64,000 nucleotides of DNA, taken from the NCBI RefSeq assembly GCF_042680125.1, contig NZ_JBHTNY010000013.1; one strand, 5' to 3'. Shown here one piece after another: positions 18,742 to 26,763 of this stretch. The stretch is from Robinsoniella peoriensis. Lineage in GTDB: Bacteria > Bacillota > Clostridia > Lachnospirales > Lachnospiraceae. Positions within the stretch are counted from its first letter, which is position 1, and every line of letters begins with the position of its first letter. The notes below the pieces were generated by a model, which was given only the letters and a program-made list of their open reading frames with translations, ran no database searches and was not told where the DNA came from. A program made the position numbers and the translations under genes.

Positions 18742-19872
18742 TTACCAAAACAGCACATCGCTTTCTGCTATTTTCATCAGTGCTTCTATAAAATAATAAT
18801 CTCCATAGATAATCGGAATATTTGTTCCTTCCCCATACCGTTCGGTTCCGCAGATTACAATTCCATCTTTATTCATATCCCAGCTGCAATAGTTTTTCTC
18901 GATACTGCGGAGTATTTTTACTGCACATTTCTGGTACAGTCCTCTTTCTTCCTCCGGTACAACTTTCCCGATCTCCCACAAACCGCACGCTGCTATCGTT
19001 CCTGCCGTGGTATCTTTGTAAACCGGTTTTTCTGGTGCACGGAAATCACAGGGCGGCACATAATCCCTTTCCAGAGACAGTGCAGCCAGAAAGTAGTGTG
19101 CCGTCTTTTTAGACGCATTCAGGTATTTTTCATCTCCCGTATGCAGATAGCTTAATAGGAATCCATAGATTGCCCATGCCTGTCCTCTGGTCCATGCAGA
19201 ACCTTTCTGAAATCCCTGTCCACCCATTTCCTCTATGAAGTTCCCATCCTGAAGGTCAAATGAAACAATATGCCGCACACTTCCATCCTCACGGATAAAA
19301 TGATCCATCACCTTATCCGCATGACTTTTGGCTATATAGTAATAACGAGGATCCTTCAGTTCCCTGCTTGCCCAATAAAGAATAGGTATATTCATCATGC
19401 TGTCAATGATTGCCCACCCTCCATTCTCTTCTCCATTCCAGGCTCTGATGAAATTCCCCCGTATGTTGAATCTGGATGCCAGCACCGATGCCGCATGAAG
19501 TCCTCTCTTTCTGGACCTGCTGTTTTGCGTAATCCGATAATCTGCCACTGCAGAAGTCAGCCACATGAATCCCGCATCATGATGCAAACCTTCAAAATGA
19601 TTAAGCGGAATATCCAGCATACTTTCATAATCTTCAGCCAGTGTCCTGTACTTTTTATTTTTGGACATCAGATAGAGTTTCCAGAGTATGCCGGGATAGA
19701 AACCATTGGTCCACCATTCATAATCATGCTCATATTTTGATTCCCGGAATCTTCCCTGCTCCACTGTATAAGGGAAAAAATCTTTGGGATTTCTGTCCGT
19801 TATTACGCTATATTTTTCCTGAATTCGCTGCAGCACCTCTGCTGCCCAGATCTGATCCTCCGTTTTGCTCAT
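18742..19872 (-). CDS. Unsaturated glucuronyl hydrolase, GH88 family
   Basis: 376 residues, the usual GH88 length. The (alpha/alpha)6 barrel carries HHDAGFMW with Asp99 and AIIDSMMNIPILYW with Asp157, matching by spacing the two catalytic Asp of Bacillus UGL. Also present are EWWTNGFYPGILW near 52 and SAWTRGQAWAIYGF near 228. GH88 enzymes remove the 4-deoxy-unsaturated uronate that lyases leave at the non-reducing end of glycosaminoglycan or similar oligosaccharides. It is cytoplasmic. The ATG is preceded by AGGAGG contributed by the double-hairpin element at 19875-19958, which separates it from the terminator behind the binding-protein gene. Confidence 0.93.
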   Translation of the reverse strand: MSKTEDQIWAAEVLQRIQEKYSVITDRNPKDFFPYTVEQGRFRESKYEHDYEWWTNGFYPGILWKLYLMSKNKKYRTLAEDYESMLDIPLNHFEGLHHDAGFMWLTSAVADYRITQNSRSRKRGLHAASVLASRFNIRGNFIRAWNGEENGGWAIIDSMMNIPILYWASRELKDPRYYYIAKSHADKVMDHFIREDGSVRHIVSFDLQDGNFIEEMGGQGFQKGSAWTRGQAWAIYGFLLSYLHTGDEKYLNASKKTAHYFLAALSLERDYVPPCDFRAPEKPVYKDTTAGTIAACGLWEIGKVVPEEERGLYQKCAVKILRSIEKNYCSWDMNKDGIVICGTERYGEGTNIPIIYGDYYFIEALMKIAESDVLFW

Positions 19873-19874
19873 AC

Positions 19875-19958
19875 TTATACCTCCTGCATATCGCAGGCCT
19901 GCCTGCGATACTACCTTAATAAGTAGTTTGAAAGTGCTTTCCTTTCAAACTTTCCTCC
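19875..19958 (-). repeat. Intergenic double-hairpin element, copy A
   Basis: Read on the minus strand: GGAGG, stem 1 AGTTTGAAAG / CTTTCAAACT (10 bp, 7-base loop), a linker with TACTTATTA, stem 2 TATCGCAGG / CCTGCGATA (9 bp, loop CAGG), then TGCAGGAGGTATAAGT and the ATG of GH88. It is close in sequence to copy B at 57495 although the flanking genes are unrelated. A frame opening with TTG inside stem 1 meets a stop after 10 codons. Confidence 0.85.
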
Positions 19959-19962
19959 ATTG

Positions 19963-20001
19963 AAAAACTGTACCATCCTAAATGGCATAGAATGATACAG
20001 T
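19963..20001 (-). terminator. Terminator after the solute-binding-protein gene
   Basis: On the minus strand ACTGTATCATTCT pairs with AGGATGGTACAGT (13 bp, two G-U) over a 9-base loop, followed by TTTTT. It lies 9 bases past the stop of the binding-protein gene and just before double-hairpin copy A, so the enzyme genes downstream depend on read-through or another promoter. Confidence 0.85.
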
Positions 20002-20009
20002 CCGGTTCT

Positions 20010-21536
20010 CTATTTACTTTTCCATGTATCAATCTGCTTTTGTAATTCTTCTACGATTACCGGCAAGCCCGCCTGTTCTAATTTTTCTTTCTTCTCTGTA
20101 ATAAATGCATCAATGTCATTGGCGGTAAACTGGCCGTTTAAATACTCTTTATTCACTGCCGACACCTGTGCTAATTCCGCTTGTACATTCGCCGGGTTGA
20201 AAGTAAATCCACGTAGTACGGACACCTGGGCTTCTCTATTCAGTTTATCTGTTTCTTCCCATAATCCTTCTTCCTGACCCGGTAAGTACCATGCATTAAA
20301 CTGGTTACCGATTTTCCAAGCGTATGCGCTGTAATTATAGGTAGAATCCTCTGCCGGTTCCACACTGTTTTCTCCTGTTTTTGTATAATGGGTTCCTTCT
20401 AAGCCAAATAATAATTCATTAAAGATTTCCTTATCCGTGTATACCAGATTTAACAATTTCATTGCTGCTTCCGGATTCTTGGAATTGATATTTACAGCTG
20501 TCATCGTTTCAATTCCGGATGTTGACTGAACATAAGAACCTTCAATAGGCACTGCGATATATTCTACTCCCTGTCTGGAGGAGAATTCTGCACCCTGTCC
20601 CGGTTTATAAGCACTCAGGGAGCACACATAGCGGTTTGCTTTTACGTCTGCAGAATTATCCGTCACGGTTGCAATATCCTGTCTTATATATCCTTTTTTG
20701 TACCACTCATTATCCAGTTTCATCTGTTCTTCAATAACATCGGTAGCCGGGATTAAGGTTGCCTCCGGGTCATCCTTTCTAATATATGCACTAGAATTAT
20801 TAGCTACCGTTGCCAATCCTTCATATTCTTTTTCTATTGCAGGATCTACCCTTTTATCGATTGCAAATAAAGCAGGCTCATTTTTGACGATTTCATCCAT
20901 AAAAGGTTCCAGTTCCCGGATATCTTTTAATGATGTTTTATCAAATCCGTACTTGTCAGCATATTCCTTCTGAATTACAACGCCCAGCTGTCTTGCAATC
21001 ACCTGCTGGTTTGGAACCGCATAGAGTTTTCCGTCTACTTTTGCAACATCCAGCAGCCATTCCGGCATAGAATCTTTGATCCCCTGACCATACTGCTCAA
21101 ACAATTCATCAATAGGCATAAATGCGTCTCTGGAAATATTCTCATCAAAGCTGTTTAGCCAGTTTGAAGTAAATACAAGATCAAAGTCTTCTCCGGCTGT
21201 ACTGGCAAGCTTCATTTTATCGTTAAATTCACCCTGTGGAATTACATCCATTTCCAATTGGATATTAATTTTCTCTTTCAGCTTCTTGTTCAGATCTTCC
21301 ATAACCATATCATGATCCTGTGCCTTGTCACCGAATACGCACCATTTTACGGTAACTGTTTCATCTGTACTGCTGTCTTTTGCAGTAGTCCCAGCTTCTG
21401 ATTCCTCTTTTGTACCGCTCTCACTGGATTCTGTCTTCACTGCCTCTGTTGTTTCCTTGCTGCCTGAGGAACATCCTGCAAGCATACTCGCGGTCAATAC
21501 ACCCGCCATACCTAAAGCCGCTAATCTTCTTTTCAT
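20010..21536 (-). CDS. Oligosaccharide-binding lipoprotein, LplA type
   Basis: 508 residues. A signal with lipobox is clear (LAALGMAGVLTASMLAGC, Cys about residue 22), followed by a Ser/Glu/Thr-rich linker and an extracellular solute-binding fold of the large LplA/YtcQ kind (TVTVKWCVFGDKAQDHDMVM, AGEDFDLVFTSNWLNSF, VDGKLYAVPNQQVIARQLG, ENSVEPAEDSTYNYSAYAW). It delivers oligosaccharides to the permeases at 21697 and 22608. The size suggests an oligosaccharide rather than a monosaccharide ligand. Given the GH88 and lyase genes downstream, the ligand is probably a uronate-bearing oligosaccharide (inference). Confidence 0.93.
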   Translation of the reverse strand: MKRRLAALGMAGVLTASMLAGCSSGSKETTEAVKTESSESGTKEESEAGTTAKDSSTDETVTVKWCVFGDKAQDHDMVMEDLNKKLKEKINIQLEMDVIPQGEFNDKMKLASTAGEDFDLVFTSNWLNSFDENISRDAFMPIDELFEQYGQGIKDSMPEWLLDVAKVDGKLYAVPNQQVIARQLGVVIQKEYADKYGFDKTSLKDIRELEPFMDEIVKNEPALFAIDKRVDPAIEKEYEGLATVANNSSAYIRKDDPEATLIPATDVIEEQMKLDNEWYKKGYIRQDIATVTDNSADVKANRYVCSLSAYKPGQGAEFSSRQGVEYIAVPIEGSYVQSTSGIETMTAVNINSKNPEAAMKLLNLVYTDKEIFNELLFGLEGTHYTKTGENSVEPAEDSTYNYSAYAWKIGNQFNAWYLPGQEEGLWEETDKLNREAQVSVLRGFTFNPANVQAELAQVSAVNKEYLNGQFTANDIDAFITEKKEKLEQAGLPVIVEELQKQIDTWKSK

Positions 21537-21600
21537 TAATAAAATCCTCCTTCAATTGTTTTATATAATAAATGTTTGCACAATTATTTCTTATATGAGC

Positions 21601-21679
21601 TTGCTTATATGAGCTTGCTTTTCTGATTCTTGCTTATATAATTCTTGCTTATATAATTCTTGCTTATCGATTCTTGCTT
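21601..21679. repeat. 15-bp tandem repeat
   Basis: TTGCTT recurs at 21601, 21615, 21630, 21645, 21660 and 21674, spaced 14-15 bases, with TATATAATTC or TATATGAGC between. On the minus strand it reads as AAGCAAGAATTATAT units, in the leader of the binding-protein gene. Most of it falls in the reading frame at 21605-21700. Confidence 0.8.
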
Positions 21680-21700
21680 TTTTGTTTCTGGCTTCATCAT
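21605..21700 (-). CDS. Putative 31-residue repeat peptide coupled to LplC-type permease
   Basis: The permease ends GGATGATG, where its TGA is embedded in two successive ATGs. Starting at 21700 the frame runs 31 codons to TAA at 21605: MMKPETKKQESI and then ISKNY, ISKNY, ISKNQ-like repeats ending KSKLI. It is very basic and hydrophilic with no membrane segment. The repeat length of 15 keeps the frame open. GGGAGC upstream could serve as ribosome site. It may be a real coupled micropeptide or an accident of a tandem repeat; nothing in the sequence identifies a function. Confidence 0.3.
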   Translation of the reverse strand: MMKPETKKQESISKNYISKNYISKNQKSKLI

Positions 21701-22590
21701 CCTTTAACAGCTCCCACCGTCATACCTCTTGTAAAGTATTTCTGGAAAAACGGAAAAATCAATAGCATGGGGCCTATGGCAACAACCAGCATCGCCATTC
21801 TCAGATTTTCTCCAGGCAGGTCCTGAAGATTTACCATTGCAGGCGCATTCTGCATTGCATCCAGCAGCGCCCTCAGATTCATCATCATCCTTTGCAGCAG
21901 ATATTGAAGCGGCACCAGTTTGTCATCTCTGATATAAAGCATTGCATTATACCATTCATTCCATTTCGCCAGTGCACTTAAAAATGCTACCGTAGCGATT
22001 ACCGGTTTGGATAATGGGAGTGCCAGTTTAAAGAAAATATGATATTCACTTGCCCCGTCTATTTTTGCTGCCTCAAACAGTGCTTCCGGAAGCTGTTTGA
22101 AAAAGGTCCGCAGCATAATTATGTGGAAAACATTGATCAGGCTTGGCAATACCAGTGCCATTAAAGTGTTTGTCAAATGCAGATACTGGGTATTAATAAT
22201 ATAGCTTGGTACCAGTCCCCCACTGAAAAGTGTAGGGAAGAAGATGAAAAATGTCAGTCCTCTCTTAAACCGGAAGTTACTCCTCGCCAGGCAATACGCT
22301 GTCATTGACATGAACATGACTCCCAAAAAAGTACCTGCTATTGTGATAATAATTGTGACCATATAAGAATTAATAATCAGTTCCGGGTTCTTAAACAAGT
22401 ATTGATAAGCTGTAAAGTCAATTTTCCTTGGCAGCACTGAGAACCCGTTTACCGCCAGATCTGTTTCCCCGGAAAGGGAAGCAGAAATGATAATCATAAA
22501 TGGCAGGATACATAAGATTCCAAAAACGATAAAGAAGATATGTACCAGTATACTTGTTTTTTCTTTTTTCTGATCCTTTATCTGACCCAT
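21697..22590 (-). CDS. Carbohydrate ABC transporter permease, LplC/YtcP family
   Basis: 297 residues with six membrane segments. Typical elements are LPFMIIISASLSGETDLAVN at the N-terminus, GGLVPSYIINTQYLHL, the EAA loop FEAAKIDGASEYHIFFKLAL, and the ending FPFFQKYFTRGMTVGAVKG. It pairs with the LplB-type permease 17 bases upstream and receives substrate from the lipoprotein at 20010. No ATPase lies in the operon, as is usual for systems sharing an MsmX-like ATPase. Its ribosome site is AGGAGG. The stop overlaps a possible downstream micro-ORF. Confidence 0.94.
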   Translation of the reverse strand: MGQIKDQKKEKTSILVHIFFIVFGILCILPFMIIISASLSGETDLAVNGFSVLPRKIDFTAYQYLFKNPELIINSYMVTIIITIAGTFLGVMFMSMTAYCLARSNFRFKRGLTFFIFFPTLFSGGLVPSYIINTQYLHLTNTLMALVLPSLINVFHIIMLRTFFKQLPEALFEAAKIDGASEYHIFFKLALPLSKPVIATVAFLSALAKWNEWYNAMLYIRDDKLVPLQYLLQRMMMNLRALLDAMQNAPAMVNLQDLPGENLRMAMLVVAIGPMLLIFPFFQKYFTRGMTVGAVKG

Positions 22591-22607
22591 TTTTTACTCC
22601 TCCTTTC

Positions 22608-23546
22608 TTAGAACAATGCATTATCCGGCGACAGTTTTTTCACTATAAAGTTGGTCGTCATCAGTGTCACAAAACATATGACAGACTGGAACAGTCCCAC
22701 TGCACTGGACATTCCGATATTCCCCTGCTGCATTAATGCCCGGAACACATAAGTGTCAATAACATCTGTTGTAGGGTAAAGTGCTCCCACATCCCGTGTA
22801 ACATTATAGAACAAACCGAAATCCGCACGGAATATTTTTCCTACATCCAGTATTCCCATGATAATAATAATCGGCACAATCTGAGGCAGCGATACGTACC
22901 AGGTCTTTTGCAGTTTTCCTGCACCATCTATTTCCGCCGCTTCATACAATTCATTATCCACACCCATTAAAGCAGCATAATAAATAATACTTCCAAGCCC
23001 CACTCCCTGCCAGGTCTTTGTTATCAGTAAAATAAACGGCCAATACTTCGGTTCTGAATACCAGGATATTCCTTCTTTTCCAAAGAACGCTAATATCTGA
23101 TTCATTAAACCTCTGGTTGGGTCCAGCAACGCATATACGATATATCCAACTGCAACCCAGGATATGAAACTAGGAATAATCGATGCTGTCTGATATATTT
23201 TTACATGTCTGGCTTTCTTAACTTCGAACATTATCAGTGCAAATATAACACCGCAGATAATACCGATTACAATAAACATCAGGTTTAATCCGATTGTGTT
23301 TCTGGTTACCCTCCACGCATCCTGGGACTTTAAAAAGAATTCAAAATTCTTGAATCCCACCCATGGACTGCCAAATATCCCTTTTGGCACTTTGTAATCC
23401 TTAAAAGCAAGAACAACCCCGGACATTGGCCAATAGGAAAAAATGGACAGTAATATAATGGTAGGCAAAGCCAACGTTAACAACTGCAGATTATCTTTGA
23501 AATGTCCCTTCTTCTTCCCTTTCACTTTTCTTCTCTCTTTTATCAA
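22608..23546 (-). CDS. Carbohydrate ABC transporter permease, LplB family
   Basis: Given here as 313 residues from a TTG at 23546 with AAAGGATG about 10 bases upstream. The open frame continues to 23678 and overlaps the preceding gene by 50 bases, but those 44 residues (many Lys/Arg, no family match) look untranslated. The body shows ALPTIILLSIFSYWPMSGVV, LAFKDYKVPKGIFGSPWVGF and an EAA loop YEAAEIDGAGKLQKTWYVSL. It has six membrane segments. It is the second gene of the UroD-like/LplBC/LplA operon and forms the channel with the LplC-type protein. Confidence 0.9.
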   Translation of the reverse strand: MIKERRKVKGKKKGHFKDNLQLLTLALPTIILLSIFSYWPMSGVVLAFKDYKVPKGIFGSPWVGFKNFEFFLKSQDAWRVTRNTIGLNLMFIVIGIICGVIFALIMFEVKKARHVKIYQTASIIPSFISWVAVGYIVYALLDPTRGLMNQILAFFGKEGISWYSEPKYWPFILLITKTWQGVGLGSIIYYAALMGVDNELYEAAEIDGAGKLQKTWYVSLPQIVPIIIIMGILDVGKIFRADFGLFYNVTRDVGALYPTTDVIDTYVFRALMQQGNIGMSSAVGLFQSVICFVTLMTTNFIVKKLSPDNALF

Positions 23547-23628
23547 TTGATTCCCATCCTTTCTCTTCGTTCGCCTTAAGGTATCTCTGATCACTAGTTG
23601 ATTCCCTTTGTTTGCACAGGCCGGAAAA

Positions 23629-24720
23629 TCACCTTTCCTTTGCAATAACACGGTTTTGTGCTTCTTCATACATTGCAATAATATTCTCTATTTTTGTATC
23701 AAATTGAATATTATGCGTAGGGGCCAGGATGTATCCGCCATTTTCACCAAGCACTTTTATGCTGTTTCTTACGTTTTTTCGAAGCTCGGGTATCGTATAG
23801 TAAGGCAGTACCTGCTGTACATCGATTCCGCCATGAAAGGTCAATTGATTTCCAAATCTTCTTTTTATCACTTCAATATCCATATTTTTTGCACTCACCT
23901 GAATGGGATCTAAGATGGTTACGCCAACATCCACCAGTTCCGGAATTAATTCCTGGATACTCCCGCAGCTATGGAAAAAAATCTCTACATCGAAGTTTTT
24001 CCTGATCTCTCTATAAAATTTTACATAGAGATCTTTAAAAAACTTACGGAACATCTCTTTGGAGATCAGCAGCCCCGCCTGAGAACCATAGTCCCCGCCC
24101 CCATCCAGCTCATGAATTTTTCCTTTTCCCGCTTCCAGTGTCTTCAGGGCATGTTCCAGACGGATTTCATTGTGCTTTTCGATCATTGCCACGGCAAGTT
24201 CTTCATCTGCAATCAAGTCACAGAGAAACTTCTCATCCCCTGCCCACATAGTGAGATGCTGCAGGCCTGACGGATCTCCGTGAGTCTTAATCCATCGCCG
24301 GCCGTTTTCATTGATGCGGTCAATGTCCTCTTCGATATTGGAAAAATCCCACCATTCCATTTTCCCATCCCATCCGGTTCTTCCTTCCAGGTCTCCGATC
24401 TCTTCGATATCTCCCCAGGGATGATATGCAATCGCTGTCGTATATTCCCCGGCCTCATTATAGATCTTCCGGTTTCTGGGTCCGCCGCTCACAATAATTT
24501 CTTCGTATCCATGCTCATCGGTCAAAAGCTCAGGTCCAATGTATCTGGGACCAACCGAACGTACATCAATATCTAAAATATCCAGCACTTCATCTCTGGA
24601 GTCCACTTTGAAATATTTCTTCATCCGCTCCCAGATGATATTCTCCGCAGCGAAGTCACAGGGCACGCGGTCAGCCGGCTGATGCAGAATGGTATTTTTC
24701 ACCCGTTCATAACTAGTCAT
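23629..24720 (-). CDS. Uroporphyrinogen decarboxylase-family protein (MtaA-like)
   Basis: 363 residues from the ATG at 24720. That start is supported by alignment with double-hairpin copies A and B, where the gene start follows at the same distance after the second hairpin. The frame upstream (23 residues) merely translates the hairpin. The UroD fold is seen in TSYERVKNTILHQPADRVPC, DVRSVGPRYIGPELL, HELDGGGDYGSQAGLLIS, IFFHSCGSIQELIPELVDVG and QLTFHGGIDVQQVLP, ending LAPTHNIQFDT. FHSCGS with a downstream His resembles the Zn site of methyl-corrinoid:thiol methyltransferases such as MtaA. No haem or corrinoid genes are near. Heading a glycan operon, it might handle methyl groups of O-methylated sugars (speculative). 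Confidence 0.85.
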   Translation of the reverse strand: MTSYERVKNTILHQPADRVPCDFAAENIIWERMKKYFKVDSRDEVLDILDIDVRSVGPRYIGPELLTDEHGYEEIIVSGGPRNRKIYNEAGEYTTAIAYHPWGDIEEIGDLEGRTGWDGKMEWWDFSNIEEDIDRINENGRRWIKTHGDPSGLQHLTMWAGDEKFLCDLIADEELAVAMIEKHNEIRLEHALKTLEAGKGKIHELDGGGDYGSQAGLLISKEMFRKFFKDLYVKFYREIRKNFDVEIFFHSCGSIQELIPELVDVGVTILDPIQVSAKNMDIEVIKRRFGNQLTFHGGIDVQQVLPYYTIPELRKNVRNSIKVLGENGGYILAPTHNIQFDTKIENIIAMYEEAQNRVIAKER

Positions 24721-24830
24721 ATTTATACCCATTGCATATTGCAGGCTTGCCTGCAATACTGCCACAATAAAACAGGTTGAAAGAATCACATTGTGGCATC
24801 CTTTCTATATTATAATTTTCTTTCAACCTT
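24721..24830 (-). repeat. Intergenic double-hairpin element, copy C
   Basis: On the minus strand: AGGTTGAAAGA / TCTTTCAACCT (11-bp stem 1, 38-base loop), linker with TTTTATTGTGGCAG, stem 2 TATTGCAGG / CCTGCAATA (9 bp, loop CAAG), then TGCAATGGGTATAAAT and the ATG of the UroD-like gene. Compared with copies A and B, several stem pairs are changed on both sides. A further 8-bp pairing GCCACAAT / ATTGTGGC interleaves with stem 1, so stem 1 and this helix could form a pseudoknot or exclude each other. Confidence 0.8.
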
Positions 24831-25002
24831 ACTTTCTTTCTCTCCTGCTCCATGTCGTTTGAACAGTACTCACATATACTTCAATCTTTTTTTATGTTGT
24901 CTTTACTACATAAGTATACTGAATATTCCTGGAAGTTAAAATGACACAAAACGGAAAAAAGGGGGTACAAATTTGACCTGTGCACCACTTCTGACAACAC
25001 TT

Positions 25003-26763
25003 TTAACTATTGATTAAGGGGAATCTAAGCTTTACTGTGGTTCCAACTCCCTCCCTGCTGTCAATGACAATGCCATATTCCTCACCAAAATAAAGCTTCA
25101 GCCGCTGGTTGACGTTTGTAATGCCAATATGCCCGCTTTCCCTGATCATCCCACTTCGCATATTCTGGTTGAGTTCTGCAACTTCCTCTTCCTTCATTCC
25201 AAGGCCGTTGTCTTTCACACACAGCTGCGCCACTCCTTCTGTGATCTCTCCGGAAACACTGATAATTCCTTTATTACTCAAATGCTTGATTCCGTGATAG
25301 ATGGCATTTTCAATAATGGGCTGTAAAATAATGCGTATTGTCTTACAGGTGTACAGCAACTCCGGTATTTCCCAGACCACCTCAAATTTATCCTCATAGC
25401 GCTTTTTCTGTATCTCAAGGTAGCACTTACAATGATCTATTTCCATTTTCAAGGGGATGATGATATCCGTATTTTGTAATGACATCCGCAGCATTTTCGA
25501 TAGCGCTGACGTCATTTCAGAAATCTCATTTTTCCCTCCCAAAAGGCCAATTGCCATCCAATTAATCGTATCCAGTGTATTGTTAATAAAGTGGGGGTTA
25601 ATCTGGGACTGGAGTGCCACAGACTGTGCTTTTTTCAACAGTCTGACCCGTTCTAAAAGCTCCTCCTCCACATCCTTTTTCTTACGAACGGTCTTCTGAA
25701 TGGAATCCATAATATACATCAATTCATCTTTGCCTTTGAGCATATCATCCTCCCCTGTCAATATATTGCTGTACTCCTTAATTGAAGAAAATATTGTTTC
25801 TATGGGACTGAAAATACGTATGGAAATTAAAGTTGCAAGACAGAACGTAATCAGAACCATAACCAGCAGAAATGTCAGCATAAAATTGCGGATTGTACTT
25901 AATTTATTCTGATAAGTCTGAAGATCAAAGTATGATATCACCTCCAGTCCTGACTCTCCCAAAGACTTTGAAGAAATACAGAATTGCTGGTTAATAACGG
26001 CACTGTCCTTCTTACTTTCCCGAAATCCTTTCATGTTTTCTATTGGCTTGCCTGTCTGCTGCATATCGTTGGACAACAATATATTTGCACCGTCACTGAC
26101 ACAGATCTGAGCCTCATCTGACAGATTTAGTTCCTTTATTAATTCATCCAGCCGGAGATTCATAACAATTGTTCCGGTACAAAGTGACCCGTAACAGATA
26201 TCCTGAAAGATAGACAGCTGCATCTGGGGATATCCCCGTTCATTGCTGGTAGTCAGCATAACCCACTGCCTGTCCTTTTTTGCCTGCCCCGTATACTGCA
26301 GCAGGCATTCCCTATCCACAAAAGTTTCAAAATCACTGATCCCCTCCATGGTAATCACCTTACCACTTTTAAAAGAATGTATATAAATGCTGTCTATATA
26401 ATCTTTGGAAACTACCGGCAGCCTGATCAGTTCCGAGATACTCTTAACCTTATAATTCAGCTGTCTGATTTCTTCCGTATCATACATGTAAAGCTCTACA
26501 TTTGAATTAAATCCAATGTAAATCAACTGGGTTCTGGCTTCTTTTACCACTCTTTCCAAACCGGAAACAGCCTGATTCAAGATGGTTTCGTTATAAGACT
26601 GAATTTCATTTTTCTGCATATTATTATAGGAATAATAGGCCAGAACAACCGTGCCTGAAATCGGAACTATGATTAACATTAAAAGCAGTATCAGATTCTT
26701 AATAAACAGGCTGTTAAACTTATAATCCTTTACATATTTTTTTACCACTCTGCTAAATTTCAT
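25003..26763 (-). CDS. YesM-type sensor histidine kinase
   Basis: 586 residues. A membrane segment at about 22-45, an extracellular sensor of roughly 240 residues, a second membrane segment near 295-315 (NFMLTFLLVMVLITFCLATL), a HAMP-like linker, then a LytS/YesM kinase core with the phospho-acceptor in QINPHFINNTLDTINW (about residue 390) and an ATPase domain (IILQPIIENAIYHGIKH, DNGLGMKEEE, GIGLTNV-like GHIGITNVNQRLKLYFG). It senses an extracellular glycan or its transport state and phosphorylates the YesN partner, whose gene overlaps its start by 11 bases. It likely controls the UroD-like/LplBCA operon just downstream. Confidence 0.94.
   Translation of the reverse strand: MKFSRVVKKYVKDYKFNSLFIKNLILLLMLIIVPISGTVVLAYYSYNNMQKNEIQSYNETILNQAVSGLERVVKEARTQLIYIGFNSNVELYMYDTEEIRQLNYKVKSISELIRLPVVSKDYIDSIYIHSFKSGKVITMEGISDFETFVDRECLLQYTGQAKKDRQWVMLTTSNERGYPQMQLSIFQDICYGSLCTGTIVMNLRLDELIKELNLSDEAQICVSDGANILLSNDMQQTGKPIENMKGFRESKKDSAVINQQFCISSKSLGESGLEVISYFDLQTYQNKLSTIRNFMLTFLLVMVLITFCLATLISIRIFSPIETIFSSIKEYSNILTGEDDMLKGKDELMYIMDSIQKTVRKKKDVEEELLERVRLLKKAQSVALQSQINPHFINNTLDTINWMAIGLLGGKNEISEMTSALSKMLRMSLQNTDIIIPLKMEIDHCKCYLEIQKKRYEDKFEVVWEIPELLYTCKTIRIILQPIIENAIYHGIKHLSNKGIISVSGEITEGVAQLCVKDNGLGMKEEEVAELNQNMRSGMIRESGHIGITNVNQRLKLYFGEEYGIVIDSREGVGTTVKLRFPLINS

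Noticed and set aside
21588..21682. CRISPR array in the 15-bp repeats
   Set aside because: Units are too short, have no spacers and no cas genes are present; this is a simple tandem repeat.
23547..23678. A 44-residue N-terminal extension of the LplB-type permease
   Set aside because: It overlaps the preceding gene by 50 bases, has no ribosome site and does not resemble the family N-terminus.
24721..24789. An N-terminal extension (MILSTCFIVAV...) of the UroD-like protein as a signal peptide
   Set aside because: These codons are the second hairpin of copy C; copies A and B place the gene start after it.
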